Positions 18,365-27,666 of a stretch of DNA of 64,000 nucleotides are shown one piece after another. Each line of letters starts with the position of its first letter. The first letter of the stretch is position 1. The notes under the pieces are model-generated. The model did no database searches and had not been told where the DNA came from. It worked only from the letters and a program-made list of their open reading frames with translations. Location: positions 1 through 64,000 of the forward strand of contig CATLBQ010000001.1 of assembly GCA_949879765.1 (NCBI GenBank), read 5' to 3'. The stretch comes from an uncultured Bacilli bacterium (lineage in GTDB: Bacteria; Bacillota_I; Bacilli_A; ML615J-28; CAG-313). Made by a program: the position numbers and the translations under genes.

Positions 18365-19915
18365 ATGAAAAAAATAGTTTTAATCATTGCCCTTTGCTTT
18401 GGGCTTTTTGCTTTTACAGGATGTGTAGAAAAGTACCCCATCCCAATTGGTATAAGACCAAGTCAAAGATTTACTGTAGCAGAATATATTGGTAATGATG
18501 CGGTATACCAAGAAAATACTCCTTTAAAAATTACAGGTAAAGCAGAACCAGGTGTTGTGATGGTAGCTACCTTAACAGATGTAAAGTCGAGTATTGTGGA
18601 TACAGCTTTTGCAACAACAGATAACCAAGGGGTATGGTCGTTGAGTTTAGATGCTCCTGATGGCAGTCTAAAAGCATATCATTTAAAAATAGCCGATTCT
18701 TTAGATACATATCATGAATTTTATACCAATATTCGCTTTGGAGAGGTTTGGTTTGTCGCAGGAGATTCAATTTTGGATAGCACTGAAAAAGAGATAGAGG
18801 CAAAAGAAAATAGCAAAGACAAAGTCGACTATAATAAAATGTTTTTATATCAACATAAATGGGTGCCCGCAACTCAAAAGATATCTTTATTTGCATCCAA
18901 TTTGTTAGATCAAATAGAAAAGGATGCGGCCTATCGATTGAAAAAAGCAATTGCTGTAGTACTCGCAACTACGGATAGTGCTACGCCAATATATAGTTGG
19001 TTTAGTCCTGAAATGATTCAATCTCGTAACTATGTTTTAACTTTTCTAGAAAAAAATGGACTTTCCTATCAACCAGAGTTAGAAACTACACCAACCTGGG
19101 CGTATCAAAATCATGTAGAACTACTGACAGGAATGAATTTTAATGCCATCATATGGAATCAAGGAATATATGATTTCTCAACTCCAGTAGACACTAGTGG
19201 ACAAAGTTTTGAAAAAATATATTCACAAATGTTTTATGATTTAATGTCTGATTTTCAACATCGCTTTCCATTTACCAAAAAGATTATGGTCTTGCAAGAA
19301 GGGTCGAATTTGATTACTGGAAGCGAAAGACTTCGAAAGGTGCAAAGTGATATCAGTAAATATTATAACCGTTGCATCTTGGTTCCTACCTATGATTTGA
19401 ATCATATTGTAACTGAGCCTATTGATTATAATACCTCAACTGATGTGGCAATAACAGCGGAAGATAATATAGAAAAAGTGGATGGATACCATACTGAACA
19501 ATTGATTCAAAGGGTATTTCAATTACTAGGAAATGAAAATGAATTACCTATTTTAAAAAATGTATTACAAATTTATAATAGTGATAAAAAAGTAACTCAC
19601 TTGAAATTGATTTTTAATTTTGAATTTACGAGTCAAGCTCAAGATTCGATTGAGGGGCTTCTATTTTATGACAAAGATTTAAAACCAGTAGATGTAAACT
19701 ATCGATTGGTAAATAATGAAATCATTATAGAACTAGAAACAATAAAATATGTTCCAAGTGGAACTGATGAGGCTGAAAGTGCTACTTATGAAACCATGAC
19801 AGAATATCAACAAATATACAAAATTGCTTATGCCCAGTCAAATTTTATTTATTATAGTAATTTAAAATTAAATGGTATTGCTGTAGCACCATTTGAAGTA
19901 TGGATCGAAAGTTAA
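18365..19915 (+). CDS. Lipoprotein with an SGNH-hydrolase (sialate O-acetylesterase-like) domain
   Basis: Start chosen at ATG 18365 after AAAAGGAGTGATAGAA, giving 516 residues. Lipoprotein signal MKKIVLIIALCFGLFAFTGC (Cys20). An N-terminal Ig-like beta domain (about 40-125) leads into FGEVWFVAGDSI, equivalent to the (G)EVWLCSGQSNM block of sialate O-acetylesterases, with Ser135 in GDS. The second block is divergent (IIWNQGIYDF instead of WYQGESN). A C-terminal DGYH (Asp373, His376) fits the catalytic DxxH. The serine, aspartate and histidine of an SGNH hydrolase therefore seem present. Substrate is unknown; de-acetylation of a cell-surface or host glycan is an inference. It lies 24 bases before nusB. 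Confidence 0.6.
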   Translation: MKKIVLIIALCFGLFAFTGCVEKYPIPIGIRPSQRFTVAEYIGNDAVYQENTPLKITGKAEPGVVMVATLTDVKSSIVDTAFATTDNQGVWSLSLDAPDGSLKAYHLKIADSLDTYHEFYTNIRFGEVWFVAGDSILDSTEKEIEAKENSKDKVDYNKMFLYQHKWVPATQKISLFASNLLDQIEKDAAYRLKKAIAVVLATTDSATPIYSWFSPEMIQSRNYVLTFLEKNGLSYQPELETTPTWAYQNHVELLTGMNFNAIIWNQGIYDFSTPVDTSGQSFEKIYSQMFYDLMSDFQHRFPFTKKIMVLQEGSNLITGSERLRKVQSDISKYYNRCILVPTYDLNHIVTEPIDYNTSTDVAITAEDNIEKVDGYHTEQLIQRVFQLLGNENELPILKNVLQIYNSDKKVTHLKLIFNFEFTSQAQDSIEGLLFYDKDLKPVDVNYRLVNNEIIIELETIKYVPSGTDEAESATYETMTEYQQIYKIAYAQSNFIYYSNLKLNGIAVAPFEVWIES

Positions 19916-19939
19916 TGTATCCATGTAGAAAGGAACAAT

Positions 19940-20371
19940 ATGAAACGACACAATGCACGTATTTTAGCAGTAATGACGTTGTATAATATGGATGTCAATC
20001 AATATTCAAACGAAGCTGCATTAGAATGTTTTGAACAAATCCAAACACTAGAAAAAGAGTATGAATATCCAGTCGAGATTGATTATGAATTTAGTCAGGA
20101 ATTGGTGACAAAAGGTATTGAAAATTTGCAAACCATTGATGAACGAATTGAAAAATCGTTGATTAAATATACCCTTGATCGTCTTTCTTATGTGGACCGT
20201 GCCATTATTCGAGTAGCCACATATGAAATGCTGATGACTAGTACTGCTAAAGAAGTAATTATCGATGAAGCTCTTTGGATTACAAGGGAATATAGCAATT
20301 TAAATGATGATGCGCAAGTAAAATTTACGAATCGTTTACTTGAAAATATTGCAAAGGGTATTTATGAATAA
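19940..20371 (+). CDS. nusB: Transcription antitermination protein NusB
   Basis: 143 residues, all-helical NusB fold: RHNARILAVMTLYNMD at the start, and YVDRAIIRVATYEM...EVIIDEALWITREYSN...FTNRLLENIAKG at the end. NusB binds boxA RNA with NusE (S10) during rRNA transcription. RBS is GAAAGGAAC. Its stop overlaps the xseA start by 8 bases (ATGAATAA). Confidence 0.95.
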   Translation: MKRHNARILAVMTLYNMDVNQYSNEAALECFEQIQTLEKEYEYPVEIDYEFSQELVTKGIENLQTIDERIEKSLIKYTLDRLSYVDRAIIRVATYEMLMTSTAKEVIIDEALWITREYSNLNDDAQVKFTNRLLENIAKGIYE

Positions 20372-21695
20372 TCAAATTACATTTTATAGTGTAACCGATA
20401 TAACCAAATATATTTATTATAAATTTGAAACCGATATGAGTTTGCAAGAAGTATATTTGCAAGGTGAAATTTCCAATTTTAAATATTCGGGAAAGCATTG
20501 CTATTTTTCATTAAAAGATCAAAACGCAGAAATTTCAGCAATGTTTTTTTATCCACACAACATGAGTTTAAATTTTAAACCTATGGATGGAATGAGTGTA
20601 CAAGTAGTTGGGAAAATACAAGTCTATCAAAAAAGAGGTACATATTCCATCGTGGTTCAAAAAATGGCTCAAGCGGGCATTGGATTGTTGTATCAAGAAT
20701 TTTTAGATTTAAAAGAAAAATTGCAAAGAGAAGGATTATTCGATGAAAGAAAGAAATTAAAGATTCCTGAGTATCCAGAAAAGGTGGCAATCATTACTGC
20801 AGCAACAGGAGAGGCAGTAAGGGATATTATTTCGACATTTAATCGTCGATTTCCTCTTGCTCAATTGAAATTGTATCCAGCACTTGTTCAAGGCCGCGAT
20901 GCCCCTCAGGACTTAATGCGTGCTTTGCAATGGGTATATCGCGATAATGAAGCAGATGTCATTATTATTGGACGTGGTGGAGGGAGTTTTGAAGATTTAT
21001 CTTGTTTTAATGATGAAAAATTGGCAAGGATGCTTTTTGCATCACCTATTCCTACCATTAGTGCAGTAGGCCATGAAGGCGATTATACAATTTGTGATTT
21101 TGTAGCTTCATTTCGGGCTCCTACACCAACAGGTGCCGCAATGAAACTGACAAAGGAGAAAAAAGATGTCATTGAAACTTTGGTAAATTATTCAAAACGT
21201 TTAAAAACAAGTATTACCGCAAAGTTGACACATGATTTTCAAGCTTGGAATCATTGCATTCACTCCTATGGTATCGCCCAATTCAAACAAGTCATTGAAG
21301 GAAAATATCAAAATTATCTAGACACATCAAACCGATTGATGCAACTTTCCCCAGAAAAAATTGCCAAACGCTTAGAGGAACAGATTGGACAATATCAATT
21401 GCGATTACAACAATTGATACAAGGCCGCATTGAATCGAACGAATGGCAGTTTACTCACTATGAGGTGCGTCTTTCTTCTCAAGTGATGGAAAAAATCATT
21501 GCCCAACAAGAAACGGTTTTAGAGGGATTAACGGATAAACTGGTTCTTTTAAATCCTTTTCAGTTGATGAAAAAAGGATATAGTATTGTATATAAACAAC
21601 ACATGATGATTACATCTGAGAAGGAGTTGGCCAATCAAGATGATATCATCATTCAGTTTCATGATGGAAAAGTCAAAGCAACAGTTCAAAAATAA
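20364..21695 (+). CDS. xseA: Exodeoxyribonuclease VII large subunit
   Basis: Start chosen at ATG 20364 (RBS AAAGGG) overlapping the nusB stop; upstream TTG 20340 lacks a site. 443 residues: N-terminal OB fold (about 1-100), catalytic region with IIGRGGGSFEDLSCFNDE, PTISAVGHEGDYTICDFVASFRAPTPTGAA, then a long coiled coil. With XseB it degrades single-stranded DNA to oligonucleotides. Confidence 0.95.
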   Translation: MNNQITFYSVTDITKYIYYKFETDMSLQEVYLQGEISNFKYSGKHCYFSLKDQNAEISAMFFYPHNMSLNFKPMDGMSVQVVGKIQVYQKRGTYSIVVQKMAQAGIGLLYQEFLDLKEKLQREGLFDERKKLKIPEYPEKVAIITAATGEAVRDIISTFNRRFPLAQLKLYPALVQGRDAPQDLMRALQWVYRDNEADVIIIGRGGGSFEDLSCFNDEKLARMLFASPIPTISAVGHEGDYTICDFVASFRAPTPTGAAMKLTKEKKDVIETLVNYSKRLKTSITAKLTHDFQAWNHCIHSYGIAQFKQVIEGKYQNYLDTSNRLMQLSPEKIAKRLEEQIGQYQLRLQQLIQGRIESNEWQFTHYEVRLSSQVMEKIIAQQETVLEGLTDKLVLLNPFQLMKKGYSIVYKQHMMITSEKELANQDDIIIQFHDGKVKATVQK

Positions 21696-21716
21696 AGAAA
21701 GGAAGAAACCATCCAA

Positions 21717-21944
21717 TTGGGGATGTATCATAAAATCAATATGGAAAATTTAACATTCGAGCAATTGCTTCAACAACTTCAAGATATCGTCGCTAGTCTT
21801 GAAAGTGGAAAGTTATCACTTGAAGAATCTGTACAAAAATATCAAGAAGGGATGGCGCTGAGTCTAGAATGCAAAAAGCGCTTAGACCAAGCAAAAGAAG
21901 TAGTTGTGAAAAAAGTAGATGAGACAGGAGAAAGCGATTTCTAG
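21717..21944 (+). CDS. xseB: Exodeoxyribonuclease VII small subunit
   Basis: Up to 75 residues. The core NLTFEQLLQQLQDIVASLESG...LEESVQKYQEGM is the XseB signature. Start is uncertain: TTG 21717 lies 10 bases after AAAGGAAG, ATG 21723 is in the same frame, and the conserved protein begins at ATG 21741 (MENLTFEQ), which lacks a good site. It partners XseA. Confidence 0.93.
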   Translation: MGMYHKINMENLTFEQLLQQLQDIVASLESGKLSLEESVQKYQEGMALSLECKKRLDQAKEVVVKKVDETGESDF

Positions 21945-21979
21945 TCATAAAATTAAAAGAATAAAGGAGGACACGGGGT

Positions 21980-23770
21980 ATGCAACAACCCACAATTCAA
22001 CAAATCAAACAAATGAATGATGAAGAGTTACAGACCCTGGCACATCAAATTCGTACAACGATTATTGAAACGGTAAGTCAAAACGGAGGACATCTTGCTT
22101 CTAATTTGGGTGTGGTAGAACTCACGATAGCATTACATAAGGTTTTTGATAGTCCAAAAGATAAACTTATCTTCGATGTTTCACACCAAACTTATGCACA
22201 TAAAATTATAACGGGTAGACTTGATGCCTTTTCTACCTTAAGAAAGCATCAAGGATTGAGTGGCTTTAGTAAATATGCAGAAAGCATTCATGATGCTTTT
22301 GAGGCAGGACATAGTTCTACGGCTATTTCTGCAGGATTAGGTTATGTAGAGGCTAAAAAATCTTACCCAGAAGAAATTGGTGAAGTCATAGCAATTGTAG
22401 GTGATGCATCGATTGCAAATGGGTTGTCGTTTGAGGCGTTAAATTATTTGGGCGATCATAAAGATCAAAAAATGATTATTATCATCAATGATAATGCGAT
22501 GGGGATTTCTAAAAATGTCGGTTCTCTTGCAAGGAGTTATCATCGTATAAGGACGAAAGGAAAATTCACGCTATTACGTCATCATTTGTCTAAGCAGACG
22601 AGATCTTTACTCAAGTCTGCCATTTATGACATAGGATTATTTGTATCACTTGGCTTTGAATATTTTGAAAAGATTGATGGTCATTCTATTCCTGAATTAA
22701 TTCAGTATTTAGAGTATGCGAAATCTACACCACATTCTGTTGTTTTACATGTAGTTACGCAAAAAGGAAAAGGATACGAATTAGCAGAAGAAGATCAACT
22801 AGGGAGTTGGCATGGGGTTGAACCCTTTGACATTGCAACAGGTAAACCTAAAAAACGAGAATCTGGGACAAGTTACGGAAAACTTCTTTCCAATCAACTC
22901 ATTAGTTATGTAGCGAAGAAACCATATGGTTCTTTGATTCGAGTGATTACACCAGCAATGTCACTTGGAAGTGGTTTAGAATCGTTTGCTCAAGCTTATC
23001 CCAATCAATTTATAGATGTAGGTATTGCGGAAGAAAATGCAACACTCATTGCAGGTGCGATGGCACATGCGGGGTTAGTGCCTGTCCTATTTATATATGC
23101 AACTTTTTTACAGCGTGCATATGATGAATTAATGCATGATATTGCTCGTTCCAAAGAACACGTGGTCATTTGTATAGATCATGCAGGAATAGTGAGCGCT
23201 GATGGGGATACCCATCAAGGAATTTTTGATTTGGCTTATTTAGATTCCATTCCCTATCTTCAGATTTTAGCACCAAGAAATGCCCAACAAGCTATTGCAA
23301 TGTTGGAATACGCTATTGAAGAATCATCGGGACCGGTAGTTATTCGTTATCCAAAGCAGATGATTTCTTCCCAATATGTGCCACAACAATATCACTTAGC
23401 ATGGGAAATGATAGTTGATGGTTCTACCCTCATTGTTACTTATGGTAGATTGGTCGATGAAGTCAAGGAATGGATTGATGAACAACAACTCAGCGTAGGG
23501 TTAGTCAATGCCCATAGTATAGCGCCTTTAGATGAAAACTGTATAAATGAACTTGTCAACCAACAAAAGAAGGTCATTGTGTATGAGGAAGTGATACCTA
23601 GTGGTTCACTAGGGAATCGAATCTTACGTTATTTGAATCAAACGCATCAAGTGCTGAATATGCAAATGGTTTGTTTGCCTTTTGGATATTTAGAAGTGGG
23701 AACAAGAAAAGAACTCATGGAACAATATCACATTGCCTTAGAGGATGTAAAGAAAGCGATAGGTGAATAG
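21980..23770 (+). CDS. dxs: 1-deoxy-D-xylulose-5-phosphate synthase
   Basis: 596 residues. Thiamine diphosphate motif GDASIANGLSFEALN...NDN, the N-terminal GHLASNLGVVELTIAL and the transketolase pyrimidine-binding domain (FIDVGIAEENATLIAGAMA; DGDTHQGIFDLAYL). It condenses pyruvate and glyceraldehyde 3-phosphate at the entry to the MEP isoprenoid pathway. RBS is AAAGGAGG. The ispA gene usually found between xseB and dxs is missing. The stop is TAG, showing that UAG terminates in this genome. Confidence 0.95.
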   Translation: MQQPTIQQIKQMNDEELQTLAHQIRTTIIETVSQNGGHLASNLGVVELTIALHKVFDSPKDKLIFDVSHQTYAHKIITGRLDAFSTLRKHQGLSGFSKYAESIHDAFEAGHSSTAISAGLGYVEAKKSYPEEIGEVIAIVGDASIANGLSFEALNYLGDHKDQKMIIIINDNAMGISKNVGSLARSYHRIRTKGKFTLLRHHLSKQTRSLLKSAIYDIGLFVSLGFEYFEKIDGHSIPELIQYLEYAKSTPHSVVLHVVTQKGKGYELAEEDQLGSWHGVEPFDIATGKPKKRESGTSYGKLLSNQLISYVAKKPYGSLIRVITPAMSLGSGLESFAQAYPNQFIDVGIAEENATLIAGAMAHAGLVPVLFIYATFLQRAYDELMHDIARSKEHVVICIDHAGIVSADGDTHQGIFDLAYLDSIPYLQILAPRNAQQAIAMLEYAIEESSGPVVIRYPKQMISSQYVPQQYHLAWEMIVDGSTLIVTYGRLVDEVKEWIDEQQLSVGLVNAHSIAPLDENCINELVNQQKKVIVYEEVIPSGSLGNRILRYLNQTHQVLNMQMVCLPFGYLEVGTRKELMEQYHIALEDVKKAIGE

Positions 23771-23771
23771 G

Positions 23772-25463
23772 ATGTTACAAAGTTTAATGGTTAAAAATTT
23801 TGCTATTATTGATAATATTCATATCGAATTTAAGGATGGCTTTACCGCCATTACGGGTGAAACAGGAGCAGGTAAATCCCTTTTGATTGATGCGATTGGT
23901 TTGCTTCTTGGGGGAAAAGCATCACCTTCGATGATTCGCTTTGGTGAACAACGAGCTATTGTTGAGGGGGTTTTTTCTGATATTGGTGATGAAATCAAAG
24001 AAAAACTAGATGAATATGGTCTTTTGGGGGACGAAGAAGACCTATTGGTGATTAAAAAGGAAATCAATTTGAATGGGAAAAGTATGGTCCGTGTCAATGG
24101 ATTGGTAACAAGTTTGTCACAATTAGAAGTGATTTCTGAAAAACTAGCTGATATTCATACACAAAATGATACGAAAAAATTATTTGAGCCCAAGAATTAT
24201 CTTCATTTTATTGATAATGCAGCTTCAAAATTGTTATTGCGTGATTATCAAAACGCTAGAGAACAGTATCTACAAGCGCTTCATAATTATCAAAACATTT
24301 GTGAAAATATTGAACAAATTCAAAAAGAAACCGATTATTTACAATATCAATATGATGTTTTGTCTGATGCCAAGTTAAAAGAAAATGAGTTAGAAGGTTT
24401 AGAAGAAGAACTTCATACATTGTCCAATTTTGAACAAATTTATCAAAATTTGGCATTTATAATTCAAACTTTTAAAGAAAATAATATTAATGATCAAATT
24501 TATGATATCGCTGAAACACTGGATAAAACATCAAATATGGATATGCAATACCAAAATATGGTACAAATTATCAAAAACGCGTATTATGATTTGAGTGACA
24601 TCGAGTCTACGATTGCCTCTAAGTTAGAACATTTAGATTTTGACGAAGACCGATACAATCAAGTTTCTGAAAGAGTGCACTTTTTAAAAGATTTGATGCA
24701 TAAGTATAAAAAAACAATTCCAGAATTACTGGACTATGAACAACAATTGAAACAAAAACTAGAAACCATTGGGGAACAAGATTTTCTAATTCAAGAGGCA
24801 AAGCAAAAATTAGAACAATCTTATGTGCTTGTGCAAGATCTTGCCAATCAACTGACGCATATTCGAAAAGAAAATGCCAAGCAGTTAACGGATAACATTC
24901 AACTGGCACTAGCTGATTTACTATTAGATAAGGTGAGAATTGAAATCGTTTTTACCACCCCAGAGAAGAAATCTTTCCATCATATGGCCAATTTTCCCAA
25001 AAATGGTCAAGATATGGTAGAAATCATGATTGCTTTTAATCCAGGAGAATCTTTGAAAGAATTATCAAAGGTAGCATCTGGTGGTGAAATGTCTCGGGTG
25101 ATGTTAGCCATCAAAACCCATTTGCTCAGTCATTTACAACTGGCCACGATGATTTTTGATGAAATTGATAGTGGCGTTAGTGGGGAAGTAGCATATGGTG
25201 TGGCCAAAAAATTAAAAGAAATTGCAAGGTTTACCCAAGTATTGGCGATTACGCATTTGCCGATTGTAGCTAGTGCAGCGGATCAGCAATTGTTTATTCA
25301 TAAAAAAATTGAAAATGAGATGACACTGACTCAAGTAGAAGAACTAGATGAAAAAGGACGGATTGAGGTGCTAGCGAGCTTAATTTCGCCTAATGATACA
25401 ACAGGCAAAAGTAAAGAACTTGCACTTTTGATGTTAAATAATGCAAAGAATGTTGAAAATTGA
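23772..25463 (+). CDS. recN: DNA repair protein RecN
   Basis: Start chosen at ATG 23772, 10 bases after AGGTGA; GTG 23763 is inside the dxs end. 563 residues of SMC-like protein: Walker A GETGAGKSLLIDAIG near the N-terminus, central coiled coil, signature ASGGEMSRVMLAI and Walker B TMIFDEIDSGVSGEVA. It acts at DNA double-strand breaks. The argR and tlyA genes often placed between dxs and recN are absent. Confidence 0.95.
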   Translation: MLQSLMVKNFAIIDNIHIEFKDGFTAITGETGAGKSLLIDAIGLLLGGKASPSMIRFGEQRAIVEGVFSDIGDEIKEKLDEYGLLGDEEDLLVIKKEINLNGKSMVRVNGLVTSLSQLEVISEKLADIHTQNDTKKLFEPKNYLHFIDNAASKLLLRDYQNAREQYLQALHNYQNICENIEQIQKETDYLQYQYDVLSDAKLKENELEGLEEELHTLSNFEQIYQNLAFIIQTFKENNINDQIYDIAETLDKTSNMDMQYQNMVQIIKNAYYDLSDIESTIASKLEHLDFDEDRYNQVSERVHFLKDLMHKYKKTIPELLDYEQQLKQKLETIGEQDFLIQEAKQKLEQSYVLVQDLANQLTHIRKENAKQLTDNIQLALADLLLDKVRIEIVFTTPEKKSFHHMANFPKNGQDMVEIMIAFNPGESLKELSKVASGGEMSRVMLAIKTHLLSHLQLATMIFDEIDSGVSGEVAYGVAKKLKEIARFTQVLAITHLPIVASAADQQLFIHKKIENEMTLTQVEELDEKGRIEVLASLISPNDTTGKSKELALLMLNNAKNVEN

Positions 25464-25473
25464 TTAAAATAAC

Positions 25474-25513
25474 AAAAAGTGTTTTTATCCCATATAAAAA
25501 CACTTTTTCTTTT
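25474..25513 (+). terminator. Rho-independent terminator after recN
   Basis: AAAAAGTGTTTTTAT pairs perfectly with ATAAAAACACTTTTT around CCCAT, followed by CTTTT. Confidence 0.85.
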
Positions 25514-25553
25514 ATAAAAATGACAAATAATAAAGTAGAAAGGAGGAATTCAG

Positions 25554-26552
25554 ATGAAAAAAATTTCTAAATTATTCGGCTTTCTACTTGTTTTTTTGAT
25601 GTTGACTTCTATTTTTTATGTCAAAGCCGATTCAAAAACGTATGTTTATCTCGGTGGTGATTCCATTGGTATCAAAATGGAAACAGGCGTTTATGTAGTA
25701 GGAAAATATCAAGTACAAACCAAAGAGGGAAAAGTGTCTCCGTGGAAACATACCAATGTAGAAATTGGGGATAGAATTGAATCCATCAATGGCATTAAAA
25801 TTGAAAATAATCAACAATTACAATCCTTTTTACAAAATCGCAGTCAACAAGAATTAAAATTACAGTTGGTTCGAAAAAATGAAAAAATTCAAACCTCTAT
25901 CTTGCCGATTGAAAATACCAATCACGAACAATCAATAGGATTATATATCAGAGACCAAGTTTTGGGGATTGGTACGCTTACTTTCATAACCAAAGATGCA
26001 AAGTTTGGATCACTTGGACATGGTGTCTACGACAATAAAACATTACTCGAAACGTTATCTGGTAACTTGTATTATTCTACTGTTCAAACCATTAAAAAAT
26101 CTGAAGTGGGAACAGCAGGAGAAAAAAGAGCGAGTATCAATACTCAAAAGATTGGAAAAATTATCAAGAATGATATCACTGGTTTATATGGGAAAATCGA
26201 TACAATTAATCGTTCAAAGCAAGAAATTGAAGTAGCGCATCAAGATGAAATAGAATTAGGTAAAGCACAGTTATATACAGTAGTTGAAAATCAACAGATT
26301 GTCGCCTATGATGTAGAAGTGGTGAGTATACAAGCACAAACCAAAAAGGATGTCAAAGGAATTAAAATCAAAATTACTGATCCGTATTTGATTCAAAAGA
26401 CTGGTGGAATTGTACAAGGCATGAGTGGAAGTCCTATTGTTCAAAACGGAAAGCTCATTGGTGCTGTCTCACACGTAACAGTAGAAAACCCCATTTATGG
26501 CTATGCGATGCATATTGAATGGATGATACAAGAAAGTACAAAACTTGAATAA
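25554..26552 (+). CDS. spoIVB: SpoIVB-type serine peptidase (S55)
   Basis: 332 residues: signal/anchor segment (about 5-25), PDZ domain (about 60-120; GDRIESINGIKIENNQQL) and the S55 peptidase domain with FGSLGHGV (catalytic His) and GMSGSPIVQNGKLIGAVSHV (catalytic Ser). In Bacillus this forespore-secreted protease triggers SpoIVFA cleavage and sigma-K activation. It lies directly before spo0A, as in spore formers. RBS is AGGAGG. Other spore genes cannot be judged from this window. Confidence 0.92.
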   Translation: MKKISKLFGFLLVFLMLTSIFYVKADSKTYVYLGGDSIGIKMETGVYVVGKYQVQTKEGKVSPWKHTNVEIGDRIESINGIKIENNQQLQSFLQNRSQQELKLQLVRKNEKIQTSILPIENTNHEQSIGLYIRDQVLGIGTLTFITKDAKFGSLGHGVYDNKTLLETLSGNLYYSTVQTIKKSEVGTAGEKRASINTQKIGKIIKNDITGLYGKIDTINRSKQEIEVAHQDEIELGKAQLYTVVENQQIVAYDVEVVSIQAQTKKDVKGIKIKITDPYLIQKTGGIVQGMSGSPIVQNGKLIGAVSHVTVENPIYGYAMHIEWMIQESTKLE

Positions 26553-26573
26553 ATAGAAGAAAAAAAGCTGAAA

Positions 26574-26581
26574 TTCGACAA
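26574..26581 (-). promoter_or_regulatory. Perfect Spo0A box (0A box) upstream of spo0A
   Basis: The minus strand reads TTGTCGAA, containing the consensus TGTCGAA recognised by Spo0A. It lies in the spoIVB-spo0A gap, about 100 bases before the spo0A -35. A second near-match (TGTCAAA, 26691-26697) lies in the promoter spacer. Autoregulation is the likely role. Confidence 0.5.
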
Positions 26582-26679
26582 CCTCTCTTAAAAAATGTGT
26601 AAAAATATGAAAAAATTTCGGGCATTTTAGAAATATTGCTAAAAAAGTTGTAAAAAACAATAATAAATTAATCAATCGC

Positions 26680-26708
26680 TTGCGTTTTAGTGTCAAATTT
26701 GATAAAAT
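26680..26708 (+). promoter_or_regulatory. spo0A promoter
   Basis: TTGCGT (26680-26685), a 17-base spacer, TAAAAT (26703-26708), about 34 bases before the start codon. Confidence 0.6.
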
Positions 26709-26741
26709 ATTAATGCATTATAACAAAGAGGGGGGAATAAT

Positions 26742-27527
26742 ATGCAGAAATTAAAAATGGTCGTTTTAGAAAATAGCGACGAAAATCAACAAGGGGTAAG
26801 TAAACATTTGAAAGCGTTCGATGAGATTAATCTTATCGGTACGTATAACAATGAAGCGAATTTGTATAATACATTAAAGGTTGTACAACTCGATGTACTA
26901 TTAGTTGATTTACTACTCACAGGTATTGATGGTATCCATGTCATTGAAACAATTAAAAAAGATAAGGAAAATTATCATCAACCTAAACACATTATTGTAA
27001 TGACTCAGTTTATGAGCAATTACATGAACAACAAATTGAATGATTTAAAGGTAGATTATGTAATGATGAAACCAGTAGATATTCATCAATTGCATCAATT
27101 AATTGTCGGAATGTCAAGAGAACATGAAGCTAGCGGTCCAAATGACTATGATCCAGATTTAGATAGCGAGATTACATCCATATTACATGAAGTAGGTGTT
27201 CCTGCTCATATTAAAGGATATATGTATTTAAGAGAAGCCATTAGTATGGTCTACAATAGTGTAGAAATTTTGGGTTCAATCACCAAGGTCTTATATCCAG
27301 AAATTGCCATTACATATGGAACAACATCATCAAGGGTAGAGCGAGCCATTCGCCATGCCATTGAAATTGCTTGGGTAAGAGGGAATGTAGATGCAATTAG
27401 TGATATTTTTAGTTACACCATTAGTTACAATAAATCTAAGCCGACCAATTCTGAATTCATTGCAATGATTGCAGATAGACTTAGACTAGAGCATAAAAGA
27501 CAAAAGAAGATGCGTTATGTTGCATAA
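26742..27527 (+). CDS. spo0A: Sporulation response regulator Spo0A, altered acidic pocket
   Basis: 261 residues. The receiver domain keeps the phospho-acceptor Asp56 ([13 protein letters not shown]), Thr88 and Lys110 (MKPVD). The Asp-Asp pair that holds Mg2+ (positions 10-11 in Bacillus) is Glu10-Asn11 here. The C-terminal DNA-binding domain (about 145-255) is well conserved: [59 protein letters not shown]. It is the master regulator of entry into sporulation. RBS is GAGGGGGGAA. A strong terminator follows. Confidence 0.95.
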   Translation: MQKLKMVVLENSDENQQGVSKHLKAFDEINLIGTYNNEANLYNTLKVVQLDVLLVDLLLTGIDGIHVIETIKKDKENYHQPKHIIVMTQFMSNYMNNKLNDLKVDYVMMKPVDIHQLHQLIVGMSREHEASGPNDYDPDLDSEITSILHEVGVPAHIKGYMYLREAISMVYNSVEILGSITKVLYPEIAITYGTTSSRVERAIRHAIEIAWVRGNVDAISDIFSYTISYNKSKPTNSEFIAMIADRLRLEHKRQKKMRYVA

Positions 27528-27533
27528 AAAAAC

Positions 27534-27562
27534 AAGCTCATGTCAGTGGACATGAGCTTTTT
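27534..27562 (+). terminator. Terminator after spo0A
   Basis: AAGCTCATGTC pairs perfectly with GACATGAGCTT around AGTG, followed by Ts. Confidence 0.88.
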
Positions 27563-27666
27563 AAATAAAAATGAATTCTTTTCAAATTATATCTTTAAAA
27601 GTAATTCCTATCGAAGAAAAATTAATTTATGATATAATGTATAAGAATAAAGAAGTTTAGCGATTT

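Noticed and set aside
25996-26235. Alternative 79-codon frame within spoIVB
   Set aside because: It lies wholly inside a well-conserved gene in another frame, with no RBS.
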